Counted from the stretch's first letter, positions 8,186 to 14,678 are shown. The stretch: 20,181 nucleotides of DNA from a virus (IMGVR_UViG_3300032213_000255:1-20181); one strand, 5' to 3'. Notes: generated by a model not told the origin, from the sequence alone. Translations and numbers: made by a program.

Positions 8186-8218
8186 ATGTCTGGCACTCTG
8201 AGAGAAGATGACGACAAG
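8186..8218 (+). repeat. Start segment shared with the portal gene, copy 2
   Basis: This is the partner of the segment at 4865, with four mismatches in 33 bases. The bases upstream of the two starts do not match, so the similarity begins at the ATG. Confidence 0.7.
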
Positions 8219-9106
8219 GACGAGGAAATCGTCATTGTCGAAGACCCCAGTCAGCTATCTGACAACGATCAGGATGACGATGACGCTGATGACCGCGTAG
8301 CCTCATCCGGCGACGATGATGAGCGCGATGCCATTCGCGAGCGTCGTCGTGCCGAGAAGCAAGACCGCAAGGTTCGCCGCGACGAGGCAATCAAGCGCGA
8401 CAAGCTCGAGCTAGACTTCCTCCGCAAGCGCAACGACGACCTCGAGCGCCGCGTCAGCGTCCAAGAGCATCGAGCCCACAACTCAGACTTGAGCGCATAT
8501 GATAACGCTCTCAATCAAGCCGCCCACGAAGCCGACATGGCCGAGCGGGTCATTGCCAAGGCGGTTGCTGCCGGTAACGGCGACGACGTCACACAGGCGA
8601 TGCGATACCGGGATCAGGCACTGGCGCGTATCCAGCAACTGCACGCCCAGAAAAATCAGGTGGCTCAGCAGGCCCCCCAGCGTCCGCAGCAACAGCAGCA
8701 GATTGACGAGACCACCCTGCGCTATGCTCGAGACTTCATCGAAAAGAACCCCTGGTATGACGCGACGGGTGGTAACGAAGACTCGGCGGTCGTCATTGCC
8801 ATTGACCAATCCTTGGCAAAAGACGGTTTCGACCCTCGCACCTCGGAGTATTGGGACGAACTGAACAAGCGAGCGGCACGCCGCCTGCCCGAAAGGTTCG
8901 AGAAATCCGCTTCCCGGCGCGAGCCGCGCGGTGGTCCGGTGGTGGGCTCTGGTCGTGAGCACGCCCCGACAAGCACTCGTCGTGAGGTGTATATCTCGCC
9001 CGAGCGCAAGCAAGCCCTAGTGGAAGCGGGCGTCTGGGATGACCCGGTTCTGCGTTCCAAGTACGTCAAACGGTATGCCGAATATGACCGGAACAACAAG
9101 GCGTGA
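8186..9106 (+). CDS. Probable capsid scaffolding protein
   Basis: A 306-residue, highly charged protein between portal and capsid genes, the usual place for a scaffold. The N-terminus is acidic (residues 7-48, with DDDD runs). A predicted coiled coil follows (about 50-95, rich in Arg, Lys and Glu), then a helical Gln-rich segment (about 150-175). The C-terminal half has YARDFIEKNPWYDATGG and RREVYISPERKQALVEAGVW, and the end is basic (VKRYAEYDRNNKA). Acidic start, helical middle and basic helical end fit scaffolds that bind capsid protein through their C-terminus. AAGGAG lies seven bases before ATG 8186. The first eleven codons nearly repeat those of the portal. No sequence motif is diagnostic, so the call rests on position and composition. 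Confidence 0.75.
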   Translation: MSGTLREDDDKDEEIVIVEDPSQLSDNDQDDDDADDRVASSGDDDERDAIRERRRAEKQDRKVRRDEAIKRDKLELDFLRKRNDDLERRVSVQEHRAHNSDLSAYDNALNQAAHEADMAERVIAKAVAAGNGDDVTQAMRYRDQALARIQQLHAQKNQVAQQAPQRPQQQQQIDETTLRYARDFIEKNPWYDATGGNEDSAVVIAIDQSLAKDGFDPRTSEYWDELNKRAARRLPERFEKSASRREPRGGPVVGSGREHAPTSTRREVYISPERKQALVEAGVWDDPVLRSKYVKRYAEYDRNNKA

Positions 9107-9156
9107 AAAAACCTTGCGCGCTGGTTTCAAAAACCCTAATGCTTCCTCAATCGCTG

Positions 9157-9163
9157 AAAGGAG
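9157..9163 (+). promoter_or_regulatory. Ribosome binding site fixing the start at 9171
   Basis: AAAGGAG lies seven bases before ATG 9171. It rules out the longer open frame that runs back to 9039 inside the scaffold gene. Confidence 0.75.
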
Positions 9164-9170
9164 CGATTTA

Positions 9171-9701
9171 ATGACCGACGAACGCTTGAAAAAATCTGCT
9201 GGTGAAGGCCGCGAGAGCCGCGCGATGCAAGATCGCGCTGTTACTCAAAATCGCGAAGTCTCTGATGATGAGCGGGTTGCTATGTTTCGTCAGCAATTCT
9301 TCCAGTCCTCTCTTCCAGACCTGCCAAAAATCCCCGGCTGGCACACATGCTGGCTGACAACCACCAATCCCCGTGACTCGATTCACATGCGTATTCGACT
9401 GGGCTACGAGCCCGTGAAGCCGGAAGATGTTCCCGGCTGGGAATATGCGACGTTGAAGACCGGCGACTGGACTGGGCTCATTGGCGTCAACGAGATGCTT
9501 GCCTTCAAGCTACCGATTTCTCTTTACGAGAAGTACATGCAGGAGGCGCACCATGACGCCCCATTGCGTGAGGAAGAGAAGCTCACCGACACTGCCGATT
9601 TCCTCGAGCAGCAGGCGCGGGCTTCGAAATCCAAACTGCAAATTGGGGAAGGCAATCTGGAGATTGGGCAGCAGCGGGAGGCCATGTTTGACCTCTCGTA
9701 A
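9171..9701 (+). CDS. Conserved-looking phage protein between scaffold and capsid genes
   Basis: A 176-residue protein of unknown function. The charged N-terminus (1-35) is followed by a globular core. The core contains IPGWHTCWLTTTNPRDSIHM at about 54-73, then the pattern LGYEPVKPEDVPGWEYATLK and a short hydrophobic stretch (LIGVNEMLAFKLPISLYEKY). The last 50 residues are helical and charged. Tryptophan/proline-rich cores like this occur in small proteins encoded just before capsid genes in aquatic podovirus-like phages, as I recall, without an assigned role. ATG 9171 follows a strong AAAGGAG. Sixty-four bases separate it from the scaffold gene, holding only that site and a weak hairpin. It could be a minor capsid or capsid assembly protein; this is positional inference. 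Confidence 0.72.
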   Translation: MTDERLKKSAGEGRESRAMQDRAVTQNREVSDDERVAMFRQQFFQSSLPDLPKIPGWHTCWLTTTNPRDSIHMRIRLGYEPVKPEDVPGWEYATLKTGDWTGLIGVNEMLAFKLPISLYEKYMQEAHHDAPLREEEKLTDTADFLEQQARASKSKLQIGEGNLEIGQQREAMFDLS

Positions 9702-9725
9702 CCCCTCAATCCATTAGGAGCCACA

Positions 9726-10319
9726 ATGTCTGCCATTAGCGCACCTTTTGGCTTTCGCCCGTCTTACCACAACAGTGGTCAGATGCGTCCGAAGGCTTAC
9801 ACCATCACAAGCGCCTATGCCGCGAACATCTTCTCCGGTGACCCGGTGAAGCTGACCGACAACGGCGTCATCCAGCTTGGCACGTCTGACGGCACCCGCT
9901 CGGGTACGACTGACGGCATTTCCCTGCTGGGTATCTTCGCTGGCTGCCAGTATCTCGATGCTTCCGGCAAGCCGACGATCAGCCCCTTCTGGCCCTCGGG
10001 CGCTACAGGCACGGAAATCGTGGCTTGGGTGTACGATGACCCGGAAACGCTGTTTGACGTCCAGTACACCAACCCCTCGGCGGGCACGACTGTGCAGACC
10101 GCAGTGGGTGAGGAGTTTGACTGGACTGTCGCCTCTCCGGGCGGTTCCACCCAGACGGGTCTCAGCAACTGCCAGATCGGTGTCATCCAGGCGACGTCCG
10201 GTCAGTTCCAGATGACTGGGTTTGCCGACAACATCAACGATTCGCTGACCGATGCCTATGTGCAAGTGACTGTTCGTATCAACGAGCATCACTACAAGGC
10301 AGCGGTTAACTCGGTCTAA
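9726..10319 (+). CDS. Probable capsid decoration or minor head protein
   Basis: A 197-residue, beta-rich, Gly/Ser/Thr-rich protein directly before the major capsid gene. It begins MSAISAPFGFRPSYHNSGQ and has a core with SGDPVKLTDNGVIQLG and ISLLGIFAGCQYLD. A charged turn (WVYDDPETLFDVQYTN) and a final strand region (DAYVQVTVRINEHHYK) follow. Similar proteins with an APFGFRP opening are encoded beside capsid genes of many uncultured marine and freshwater phages and are annotated as structural, by recollection. AGGAG lies five bases before the ATG. The beta-rich make-up and position suggest a capsid surface or stabilising protein. The exact role is not shown by the sequence. Confidence 0.7.
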   Translation: MSAISAPFGFRPSYHNSGQMRPKAYTITSAYAANIFSGDPVKLTDNGVIQLGTSDGTRSGTTDGISLLGIFAGCQYLDASGKPTISPFWPSGATGTEIVAWVYDDPETLFDVQYTNPSAGTTVQTAVGEEFDWTVASPGGSTQTGLSNCQIGVIQATSGQFQMTGFADNINDSLTDAYVQVTVRINEHHYKAAVNSV

Positions 10320-10333
10320 GGGGGGTCTGACAC

Positions 10334-11248
10334 ATGGCTACACCAATGCGTAGTACCGACTTCCGGTCGGTAGTTGAGCCCATCCTGAACGAAGTCTTCG
10401 ACGGCGTTTATGATCAGCGCGCTGATGAATGGAAGATGGTTTTCCGCGAGCAGAAGGGCATTCCCCGCAATTACCATGAAGAGCCCGTGCTCTATGGTTT
10501 TGGCGCGGCCCCTGAACTGCCCGACGGCATGGCCGTTAGCTACCAGAGCGGTGGCGTTCTGTTCCTCCAGCGTTACCTCTACAAGGTCTACGGTCTGGCC
10601 TTCAGCCTGACCAAGGTGCTTGTTGAGGACGGTGATCACATCCGCATCGGCCAGACCTACGCGAAGCATCTCGCGCAGTCTCTGATCGAGACGAAGGAGA
10701 CGCTGGGTGCGAACATCCTGAACCGCGCGTTCAATGCTGCCTATCCGGGCGGTGACGGCGTGGCTCTGAATGCCAATAACCACCCCATCGTCAACGGCAC
10801 GTTCTCCAACGTGCTGACCACGCCTGCGGCGCTGTCGCAGACCTCGCTGGAGCAGTTGCTCATCCAGATTCGCAATGCCGTCGACAACAACGGCAAGCGC
10901 ATCCGGCTGACGCCGAAGAAGATCGTGACGGGTCCGTCCAACGTCTTCCAGGCGGAAGTACTGCTCAAGTCCGTGCTGCGTACCGGCACCGCTGACAACG
11001 ACATCAACCCGGTGAAGTCGATGGGCCTCCTGTCCGATGGTCAGGCGAACCTGTCGCGTATCACCTCCACCACCGCGTGGTGGGTTCAGACCGACGCCCC
11101 CGAAGGTCTGAAGCTGATGATGCGTCGCGGTCTCGAGAAGAGCATGGAAGGTGACTTCGAAACCGACAGCATGCGATACAAGGCGACCGAGCGTTATACT
11201 TTTGGTTTTACAGACCCGCGCGGTATCTTTGGTACCGCTGGCGTCTAA
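10334..11248 (+). CDS. Major capsid protein, HK97 fold
   Basis: A 304-residue capsid protein that would build the icosahedral head. Family-type features are the N-terminal helix (RSTDFRSVVEPILNEVFDGVYD), then KGIPRNYHEEPVLYGFG and YLYKVYGLAFSLTKVLVEDG. The segment ETLGANILNRAFNAAYPGGDG leads into the HP-containing loop (NNHPIVNGTFSN), and the spine-helix region is SLEQLLIQIRNAVDNNGKRI. Near the C-terminus come TADNDINPVKSM and ITSTTAWWVQTD. There is no large N-terminal delta domain, consistent with a separate scaffold gene upstream. AAGGGGGG lies before the ATG. An intrinsic terminator follows within 30 bases, which would let this gene be the most abundant message end. Assignment as capsid is confident; I relate it loosely to the Mu gpT-like group. 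Confidence 0.92.
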   Translation: MATPMRSTDFRSVVEPILNEVFDGVYDQRADEWKMVFREQKGIPRNYHEEPVLYGFGAAPELPDGMAVSYQSGGVLFLQRYLYKVYGLAFSLTKVLVEDGDHIRIGQTYAKHLAQSLIETKETLGANILNRAFNAAYPGGDGVALNANNHPIVNGTFSNVLTTPAALSQTSLEQLLIQIRNAVDNNGKRIRLTPKKIVTGPSNVFQAEVLLKSVLRTGTADNDINPVKSMGLLSDGQANLSRITSTTAWWVQTDAPEGLKLMMRRGLEKSMEGDFETDSMRYKATERYTFGFTDPRGIFGTAGV

Positions 11249-11253
11249 TTGGG

Positions 11254-11280
11254 TGGGGGGCCTCGGCCCCCCATTCGCTT
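11254..11280 (+). terminator. Intrinsic terminator after the capsid gene
   Basis: TGGGGGG (11254-11260) pairs with CCCCCCA (11267-11273) around a six-base CCTCGG loop. A T-rich but interrupted tail (TTCGCTTT) follows. It lies right after the capsid stop codon at a real gap between genes. A perfect T-run is lacking, so termination may be partial. Confidence 0.75.
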
Positions 11281-11289
11281 TCCCGGGTA

Positions 11290-11362
11290 AACCGGCGTTG
11301 CAGACAGTCCCGGCTGACGTCATGCAGACTGTAACGCCTATCTCGCATGAGAGGATATTATC
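11290..11362 (+). promoter_or_regulatory. Intergenic leader before the GNVT-repeat gene; possible weak operator-like symmetry
   Basis: This stretch lies between the capsid terminator and the next ATG. It holds an 8-base palindrome TGACGTCA (11315-11322), flanked by imperfect inverted arms (GTTGCAGAC at 11298 and GACTGTAAC at 11328, 7 of 9 positions pairing). GAGGA near 11351 is the ribosome site. I see no convincing -35/-10 pair with normal spacing, so a promoter here is only suspected from the terminator upstream. Confidence 0.25.
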
Positions 11363-11770
11363 ATGGCTTCAACTACATTTTCCGGTCCCGTCACTTCTAC
11401 CAATGGTTTCATCGGTGCCATCACCGGCAACGTAACCGGCAACGTGACCGGCAACGTGACCGGCAACATCACGGGCATCGTGACCGGTACCGTTCAGCTT
11501 CTGTCTGGCGCGGGCGCAGTCAACCTGACCACCGCTGTCACCTGCATCACCACCACTGGCGCATCCCAGGCTCTTACCTTGGCCAATGGCGCGGTCGGTC
11601 AGTTCAAGACCATTGTTCACACTGTGGATGGCGGCTCGGCAGTGCTCACCCCGACCACGGCAATTGGTTTTACGACCGTCACGTTCACCAACGTCGGTGA
11701 CTCGGTGCAGTTGTACTATTCCTCGACGGGTTGGGCGGTCATCGGTTCCAAGGGCGTCACAATCGCTTGA
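11363..11770 (+). CDS. Phage structural protein with GNVT tandem repeats
   Basis: A 135-residue protein. The N-terminus (MASTTFSGPVTSTNGFIGAI) leads into TGNVTGNVTGNVTGNITG (about 21-38), a four-residue repeat that likely forms an extended or trimeric fibrous stem. A C-terminal beta domain follows with DGGSAVLTPTT, GFTTVTFTNVGDSVQLYY and a WAVIGSKGV ending. Similar C-terminal domains are common in small phage virion proteins and in fibre tips, to my knowledge. GAGGATATTATC precedes the ATG. The gene is the first after the capsid terminator. A short head fibre or decoration protein is the most likely role, but a tail role cannot be excluded. Confidence 0.72.
   Translation: MASTTFSGPVTSTNGFIGAITGNVTGNVTGNVTGNITGIVTGTVQLLSGAGAVNLTTAVTCITTTGASQALTLANGAVGQFKTIVHTVDGGSAVLTPTTAIGFTTVTFTNVGDSVQLYYSSTGWAVIGSKGVTIA
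11423..11494 (+). repeat. 12-base tandem repeat (ACCGGCAACGTG), about six units
   Basis: Units start at 11423, 11435, 11447, 11459, 11471 and 11483. Copies 2 and 3 are identical, copy 1 differs at one base, and later copies decay. The array is in frame and codes for the T-G-N-V unit. Confidence 0.9.
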
Positions 11771-11789
11771 GGATAGCCTCAATCGGAAG

Positions 11790-11796
11790 AAGGAGG
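11790..11796 (+). promoter_or_regulatory. Strong ribosome binding site for the gene at 11804
   Basis: AAGGAGG is a near-complete match to the 16S rRNA anti-Shine-Dalgarno sequence and lies seven bases before ATG 11804. It suggests high expression, fitting a virion protein made in many copies. Confidence 0.75.
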
Positions 11797-11803
11797 CTTA
11801 CAG

Positions 11804-12214
11804 ATGGCTGATACAGTATCGTCCCAGACGATCCTTGACGGTGAACGCCTGTTCATCGGCAAGTTCACGAACATCTCGGATGGCACGGGCGAGACGGCGG
11901 TCGTTAAGATCAACGCATCTGCCCTCAACCCTAACATCTTCGGGTATGCCTGCAACGGTGTGAAGATCAACAAGATTTGGGCGACCACGCACGGTATGGA
12001 AGTCCGAATCTTGTTTGACGCCACCACGGACACGTTTGCGTGGCAAATTCCCCAAAATACGAACTATCTTATGGATTTTTCGTCGTTTGGAGGCCTGCCC
12101 AGCAATGCTGGTGCCGGTGTGAATGGCAACGTGCTGTTCACGACCGCCGATGCCAGTGCCGGTGACATGTACACGATTGTTCTTGAGTGCATCAAAACCT
12201 ACGCGACGCCGTGA
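11804..12214 (+). CDS. Conserved small virion-type protein
   Basis: A 136-residue protein rich in beta-forming residues, with the pattern MADTVSSQTILDGERLFIGK, then TNISDGTGETAVVKI and ILFDATTDTFAWQIP. A later segment reads DFSSFGGLPSNAGAGV, and the end is YTIVLECIKTY. This order (ISDGTGE, a WDATTD-like turn, an FGG loop, then VLECxK) recurs in small structural proteins of uncultured aquatic phages, by my recollection. No function is known to me. The strong AAGGAGG site implies many copies, so a capsid-surface or neck-associated protein is plausible. There is no signal peptide and no membrane segment. Confidence 0.7.
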   Translation: MADTVSSQTILDGERLFIGKFTNISDGTGETAVVKINASALNPNIFGYACNGVKINKIWATTHGMEVRILFDATTDTFAWQIPQNTNYLMDFSSFGGLPSNAGAGVNGNVLFTTADASAGDMYTIVLECIKTYATP

Positions 12215-12226
12215 CGAGGTGGCGCG

Positions 12227-12484
12227 ATGGACCTGACGCTGTGGAACACTGGGCTTTCTTTGGTGGTGGGCATCGTAAGTTGGGTTCTGAAGGATAAGGC
12301 GGCTGAACTGAGCCGCATATCCATCCTTCTGAACAAGACGCGCGAAGAAATCGCCAAGGATTATGTGACGAAGACGGAAGTTCACGCTGACATCAACCGC
12401 GTGATGAACCGCCTTGAAGTTTTGGACGCAAAGCTCGACAGATTGATCGAGAACAACCGTGTGAAGGGTGCCCCCAATGGGTAA
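12227..12484 (+). CDS. Single-helix membrane protein with coiled coil (possible lysis or virion membrane factor)
   Basis: An 85-residue protein. Residues about 4-21 (LWNTGLSLVVGIVSWVL) form one hydrophobic helix, followed by KDK. Residues 25-78 are a charged helix, probably a coiled coil, including YVTKTEVHADINRVMNRLEVLDAKLDRL. An N-terminal helix with a cytoplasmic coiled coil is seen in some holin-like and hemolysin XhlA-like proteins, although XhlA has the opposite order. GACGAGG precedes ATG 12227. The end overlaps the next gene by eight bases. No endolysin or spanin gene lies beside it, so a lysis role is only one possibility; a virion membrane-associated role is another. Confidence 0.7.
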   Translation: MDLTLWNTGLSLVVGIVSWVLKDKAAELSRISILLNKTREEIAKDYVTKTEVHADINRVMNRLEVLDAKLDRLIENNRVKGAPNG

Positions 12485-13304
12485 AACGCTGAAATACGTT
12501 TCCGAGTTCACATTCCCATCCGCCGGTAAAACGGCGGCACCGGGTTATGCCAAGGGCGGCATGAAGAAAGCGGACGGCGGCCCTGTCAAGAATGGCCGCG
12601 AGATGCTCGGAAATATGACTGACGCCGAAATGCGTGCTGCTATGCGCGAAAATGCTCGCCGGAAAATGGACAGCAATCTGACTGACGCTGAAATGCGTGC
12701 TCTCGCGCGCGAAAATGCTCGCCGGGAAATGGGTGCCCATCCCACTGATGCCGAAATGCGCGCTTTTATGCGCGAATATCCCGGTTATGCCAAAGGCGGC
12801 ATGGCGATGCGGAAGCAGTACCCGACAAACCGCCAGGAGCCGATGATCCCGGCGGCTGGCATGAAGTCAACCAAGCCTGCCGCTTCGCCCGCTCCGAAGA
12901 GTGACATGCTGTACAGCAAGAAGGAGAACACCGCTAAGACCCTCTTGGCTGACGGCAAGGGCGCACCCATGCCGCATGCCAAGGGTTCGGTGAACATGGC
13001 TATGGGCGGCATGGCGATGTCCCCCGCTCAAGCAGCCACCGCCCAGGTTCTGGCAAACCGCCAAGCCGCAATGGCTCGCGCCCCCGCCATGCCCATGCGT
13101 GCCATGGCCAAAGGCGGTATGGCCAAGGGTGGCATGAGTGACTGCGGCATGGCCAAGGGCGGCATGTCCAAGGTCGGCAAGGTCATGGGCGAGTTCAAAG
13201 CCGGTGAACTGCATTCCGGCAGCAAGAACGGCCCCATGGTGACGAACCGTAAGCAGGCGGTTGCCATCGGCATGTCGGAAGCCCGCAAGGCTTCCAAGAA
13301 GTAG
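12477..13304 (+). CDS. Repeat-rich protein with YAKGG motifs and C-terminal DUF6496 domain
   Basis: A 275-residue low-complexity protein. YAKGG motifs are at 24-28 and 104-108. Between them are two and a half 21-residue repeats (TDAEMRA..RENARR.M). Residues about 150-205 are Ala/Met/Pro-rich. Four further KGGM units cluster at about 209-230, interrupted by SDCG. The last 44 residues (from 232, KVGKVMGEFKAGELHSGSKN then NRKQAVAIGMSEARK) match the small basic domain I know as DUF6496, found in phage and bacterial proteins without known function. ATG 12477 is preceded by AAGGG and starts inside the upstream gene. YAxGG links it to the transglycosylase protein. It may be a minor virion or injected protein; the function is unknown. 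A strong hairpin follows the stop. Confidence 0.78.
   Translation: MGKTLKYVSEFTFPSAGKTAAPGYAKGGMKKADGGPVKNGREMLGNMTDAEMRAAMRENARRKMDSNLTDAEMRALARENARREMGAHPTDAEMRAFMREYPGYAKGGMAMRKQYPTNRQEPMIPAAGMKSTKPAASPAPKSDMLYSKKENTAKTLLADGKGAPMPHAKGSVNMAMGGMAMSPAQAATAQVLANRQAAMARAPAMPMRAMAKGGMAKGGMSDCGMAKGGMSKVGKVMGEFKAGELHSGSKNGPMVTNRKQAVAIGMSEARKASKK
12615..12779 (+). repeat. 63-base tandem repeat, 2.6 units
   Basis: Units start at 12615, 12678 and 12741 (the last one partial). Each in-frame unit encodes TDAEMRA, a variable pair and RE(N)AR-type sequence. Conservation at base level is high enough to suggest recent duplication. Confidence 0.85.
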
Positions 13305-13314
13305 CTTGTTATTT

Positions 13315-13356
13315 CAGGCCCCGTGACGTATTTTTCGCCAAATACCACGGGGCCTG
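13315..13356 (+). terminator. Long perfect-arm hairpin downstream of the DUF6496 gene
   Basis: CAGGCCCCGTG (13315-13325) pairs with CACGGGGCCTG (13346-13356). After a two-base bulge, GTATTT (13328-13333) pairs with AAATAC (13340-13345), leaving a six-base TTCGCC loop. That gives 17 pairs in total. No T-run follows on either strand, so it is not a standard intrinsic terminator. It may be a pausing, processing or message-protecting structure. It sits in the 88-base gap before the adaptor gene. Confidence 0.6.
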
Positions 13357-13392
13357 CTGAACCAGCGACCGTCGCCTTTGAGCGGAGAAAGC

Positions 13393-14373
13393 ATGGCCTA
13401 TTCAGGTAATATCGGCGGCACCACGTTTAATGCGCTGAAGGTGGTTGATCACGCCTTCCGGCGGTGCCGTCTGCCTGCCCAGGCCATCACGTCTGAGATG
13501 CAGTCATATGCTCTCGATTCGCTTTATCTCATGCTCTCCGAACTGGCGAACATCAAAACGCCAAGCTGGTGCATCGAGAAGCTCATTCTGCCGATGTACG
13601 AGAACCAGCCCTTGGTAACGCTGCCTGTCGGCACGGTTGAAGTGCTGAACCTCAATTACCGCACGCTTCAGCTTCTCAGCGGTGCCACGGTGAGCACCTC
13701 GACCAGCTACACGGTGAACTTCACCAGCGCGACCGTGGTGAACACGGTAGGCGTCGAGTGGAGCGGTGCGGGCGTCAACCTCACCTTTCAGGTCAGCAAC
13801 AACGGCACGACCTGGGTGACGGTCGGCACGCAAACGACAGCGGCGGTTGCCGGTGACATCACATGGACCGACATCAGCGTCGGCCTGCCCTATCAATATT
13901 TCCGCATCACCTCGGCCAGCACGATCAACTACACCGCGATCACCCTGGGCAATCTGCCGCAGGAAATCCCGCTCGGGCAGTTGAACCGCGATAGCTACGT
14001 CAACCAGTCCAACAAGGTGTTTCCGGGCCGACCCAGCAGCTACTATTTCCTGCGCGATCTGCCCGAGCCGGTGGTGTACCTGTGGCCCGCGCCGTTCTCT
14101 GCGGCTGAACAGGCCCAACTTGTGCTGTGGCGGCATCGCCAGATCATGGACACCGAGAACCTTCAGCAGGAGGTTGAGGTGCCTGACAGGTGGCTCGAGG
14201 CGATCACGAATGGCCTCGCTGCCCGCATGGCGGCTGAGACGCCTGCTGTCGATCTGAACCTGATCCCGGTGCTCGAAGCACGCGCCAACATGTCGATGCA
14301 GCGTGCCTGGGATGGAGATAACGACGGCTCGCCCACCCAGATCAACCCGGGCATTCGGGCATACACCGCATGA
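13393..14373 (+). CDS. Head-tail adaptor (P22 gp4-like) with inserted beta domain
   Basis: A 326-residue protein likely to form the ring under the portal that joins head to tail. The helical N-terminus (TTFNALKVVDHAFRRCRL, then ITSEMQSYALDSLYLMLSEL) is the family-type start. The C-terminal part has LGQLNRDSYVNQSNKVFPGR, PSSYYFLRD and VVYLWPAP, followed by VPDRWLEAITNGLAARMAAE. Between them, residues about 92-184 form a Ser/Thr-rich beta domain (SNNGTTWVTVGTQ, PYQYFRITSAS). It looks like an Ig- or discoidin-type fold and makes the protein much longer than P22 gp4 (about 166). ATG 13393 is chosen over TTG 13378 because GGAGAAAGC precedes it. The stop overlaps the next start as ATGA. Its presence is the best evidence for a short-tailed particle. 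Confidence 0.8.
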   Translation: MAYSGNIGGTTFNALKVVDHAFRRCRLPAQAITSEMQSYALDSLYLMLSELANIKTPSWCIEKLILPMYENQPLVTLPVGTVEVLNLNYRTLQLLSGATVSTSTSYTVNFTSATVVNTVGVEWSGAGVNLTFQVSNNGTTWVTVGTQTTAAVAGDITWTDISVGLPYQYFRITSASTINYTAITLGNLPQEIPLGQLNRDSYVNQSNKVFPGRPSSYYFLRDLPEPVVYLWPAPFSAAEQAQLVLWRHRQIMDTENLQQEVEVPDRWLEAITNGLAARMAAETPAVDLNLIPVLEARANMSMQRAWDGDNDGSPTQINPGIRAYTA

Positions 14374-14678
14374 GTGGTGGCAAGTTTCTTGATCCGACCG
14401 GTCAATCCACCTACGGCATTGGCATCTGCGGGCGCTGCTCGCGCAAGATGTTCCTTGCCGAGCTTTCGCCCGATCCGAACTTTCCGGGCTTGATGGTGTG
14501 CGATCTGGATCGTGATCAATACGACCCCTACCGCCTCGCCCCCCGAGCGCCGGATCAGATCGTGCTGCCGTTCAATCGACCTGATACGCCTATCAATACG
14601 CGCCCGGCTGGTGTTATTCAGGAGCAAGGCGACGAGTTCTTCATCACGGAAGACGGCAACGGGTATCTGGAGTTCTAA
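14370..14678 (+). CDS. Small Cys-containing protein, degenerate zinc-ribbon-like
   Basis: A 102-residue protein with CGRC at 20-23 and a third cysteine at 44 in LMVCDLDRDQYDPYRL. A regular four-cysteine ribbon would have its fourth cysteine at 47, where this protein has Asp. It could bind zinc with Asp as a ligand, or the site may be lost. The C-terminal half has APRAPDQIVLPFNRPDT and ends in DEFFITEDGNGYLEF. Proteins with C..C, DPYRL and RPD recur between adaptor and fibre genes of aquatic phages, as I recall, with unknown role. It overlaps the adaptor by four bases and the fibre gene by one. A small tail-assembly or tail structural protein is plausible. Confidence 0.7.
   Translation: MSGGKFLDPTGQSTYGIGICGRCSRKMFLAELSPDPNFPGLMVCDLDRDQYDPYRLAPRAPDQIVLPFNRPDTPINTRPAGVIQEQGDEFFITEDGNGYLEF

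Noticed and set aside
9098-9117. CAAGG...CCTTG hairpin with an A-run after the scaffold gene
   Set aside because: The stem is only five pairs, and no T-tract follows on the + strand.
9039-9170. Longer start for the gene at 9171
   Set aside because: It would overlap the scaffold gene by 68 bases, whereas AAAGGAG is correctly placed before ATG 9171.
10316-11323. Long minus-strand open frame opposite the capsid gene
   Set aside because: It lies wholly opposite a certain capsid gene, and its sequence has no recognisable domain. High third-position GC makes long antisense frames common here.
11347-11700. Arg/His-rich frame overlapping the GNVT-repeat gene
   Set aside because: It is a frame-shifted reading of the 12-base repeat; the 11363 frame has the better start site and a plausible protein.
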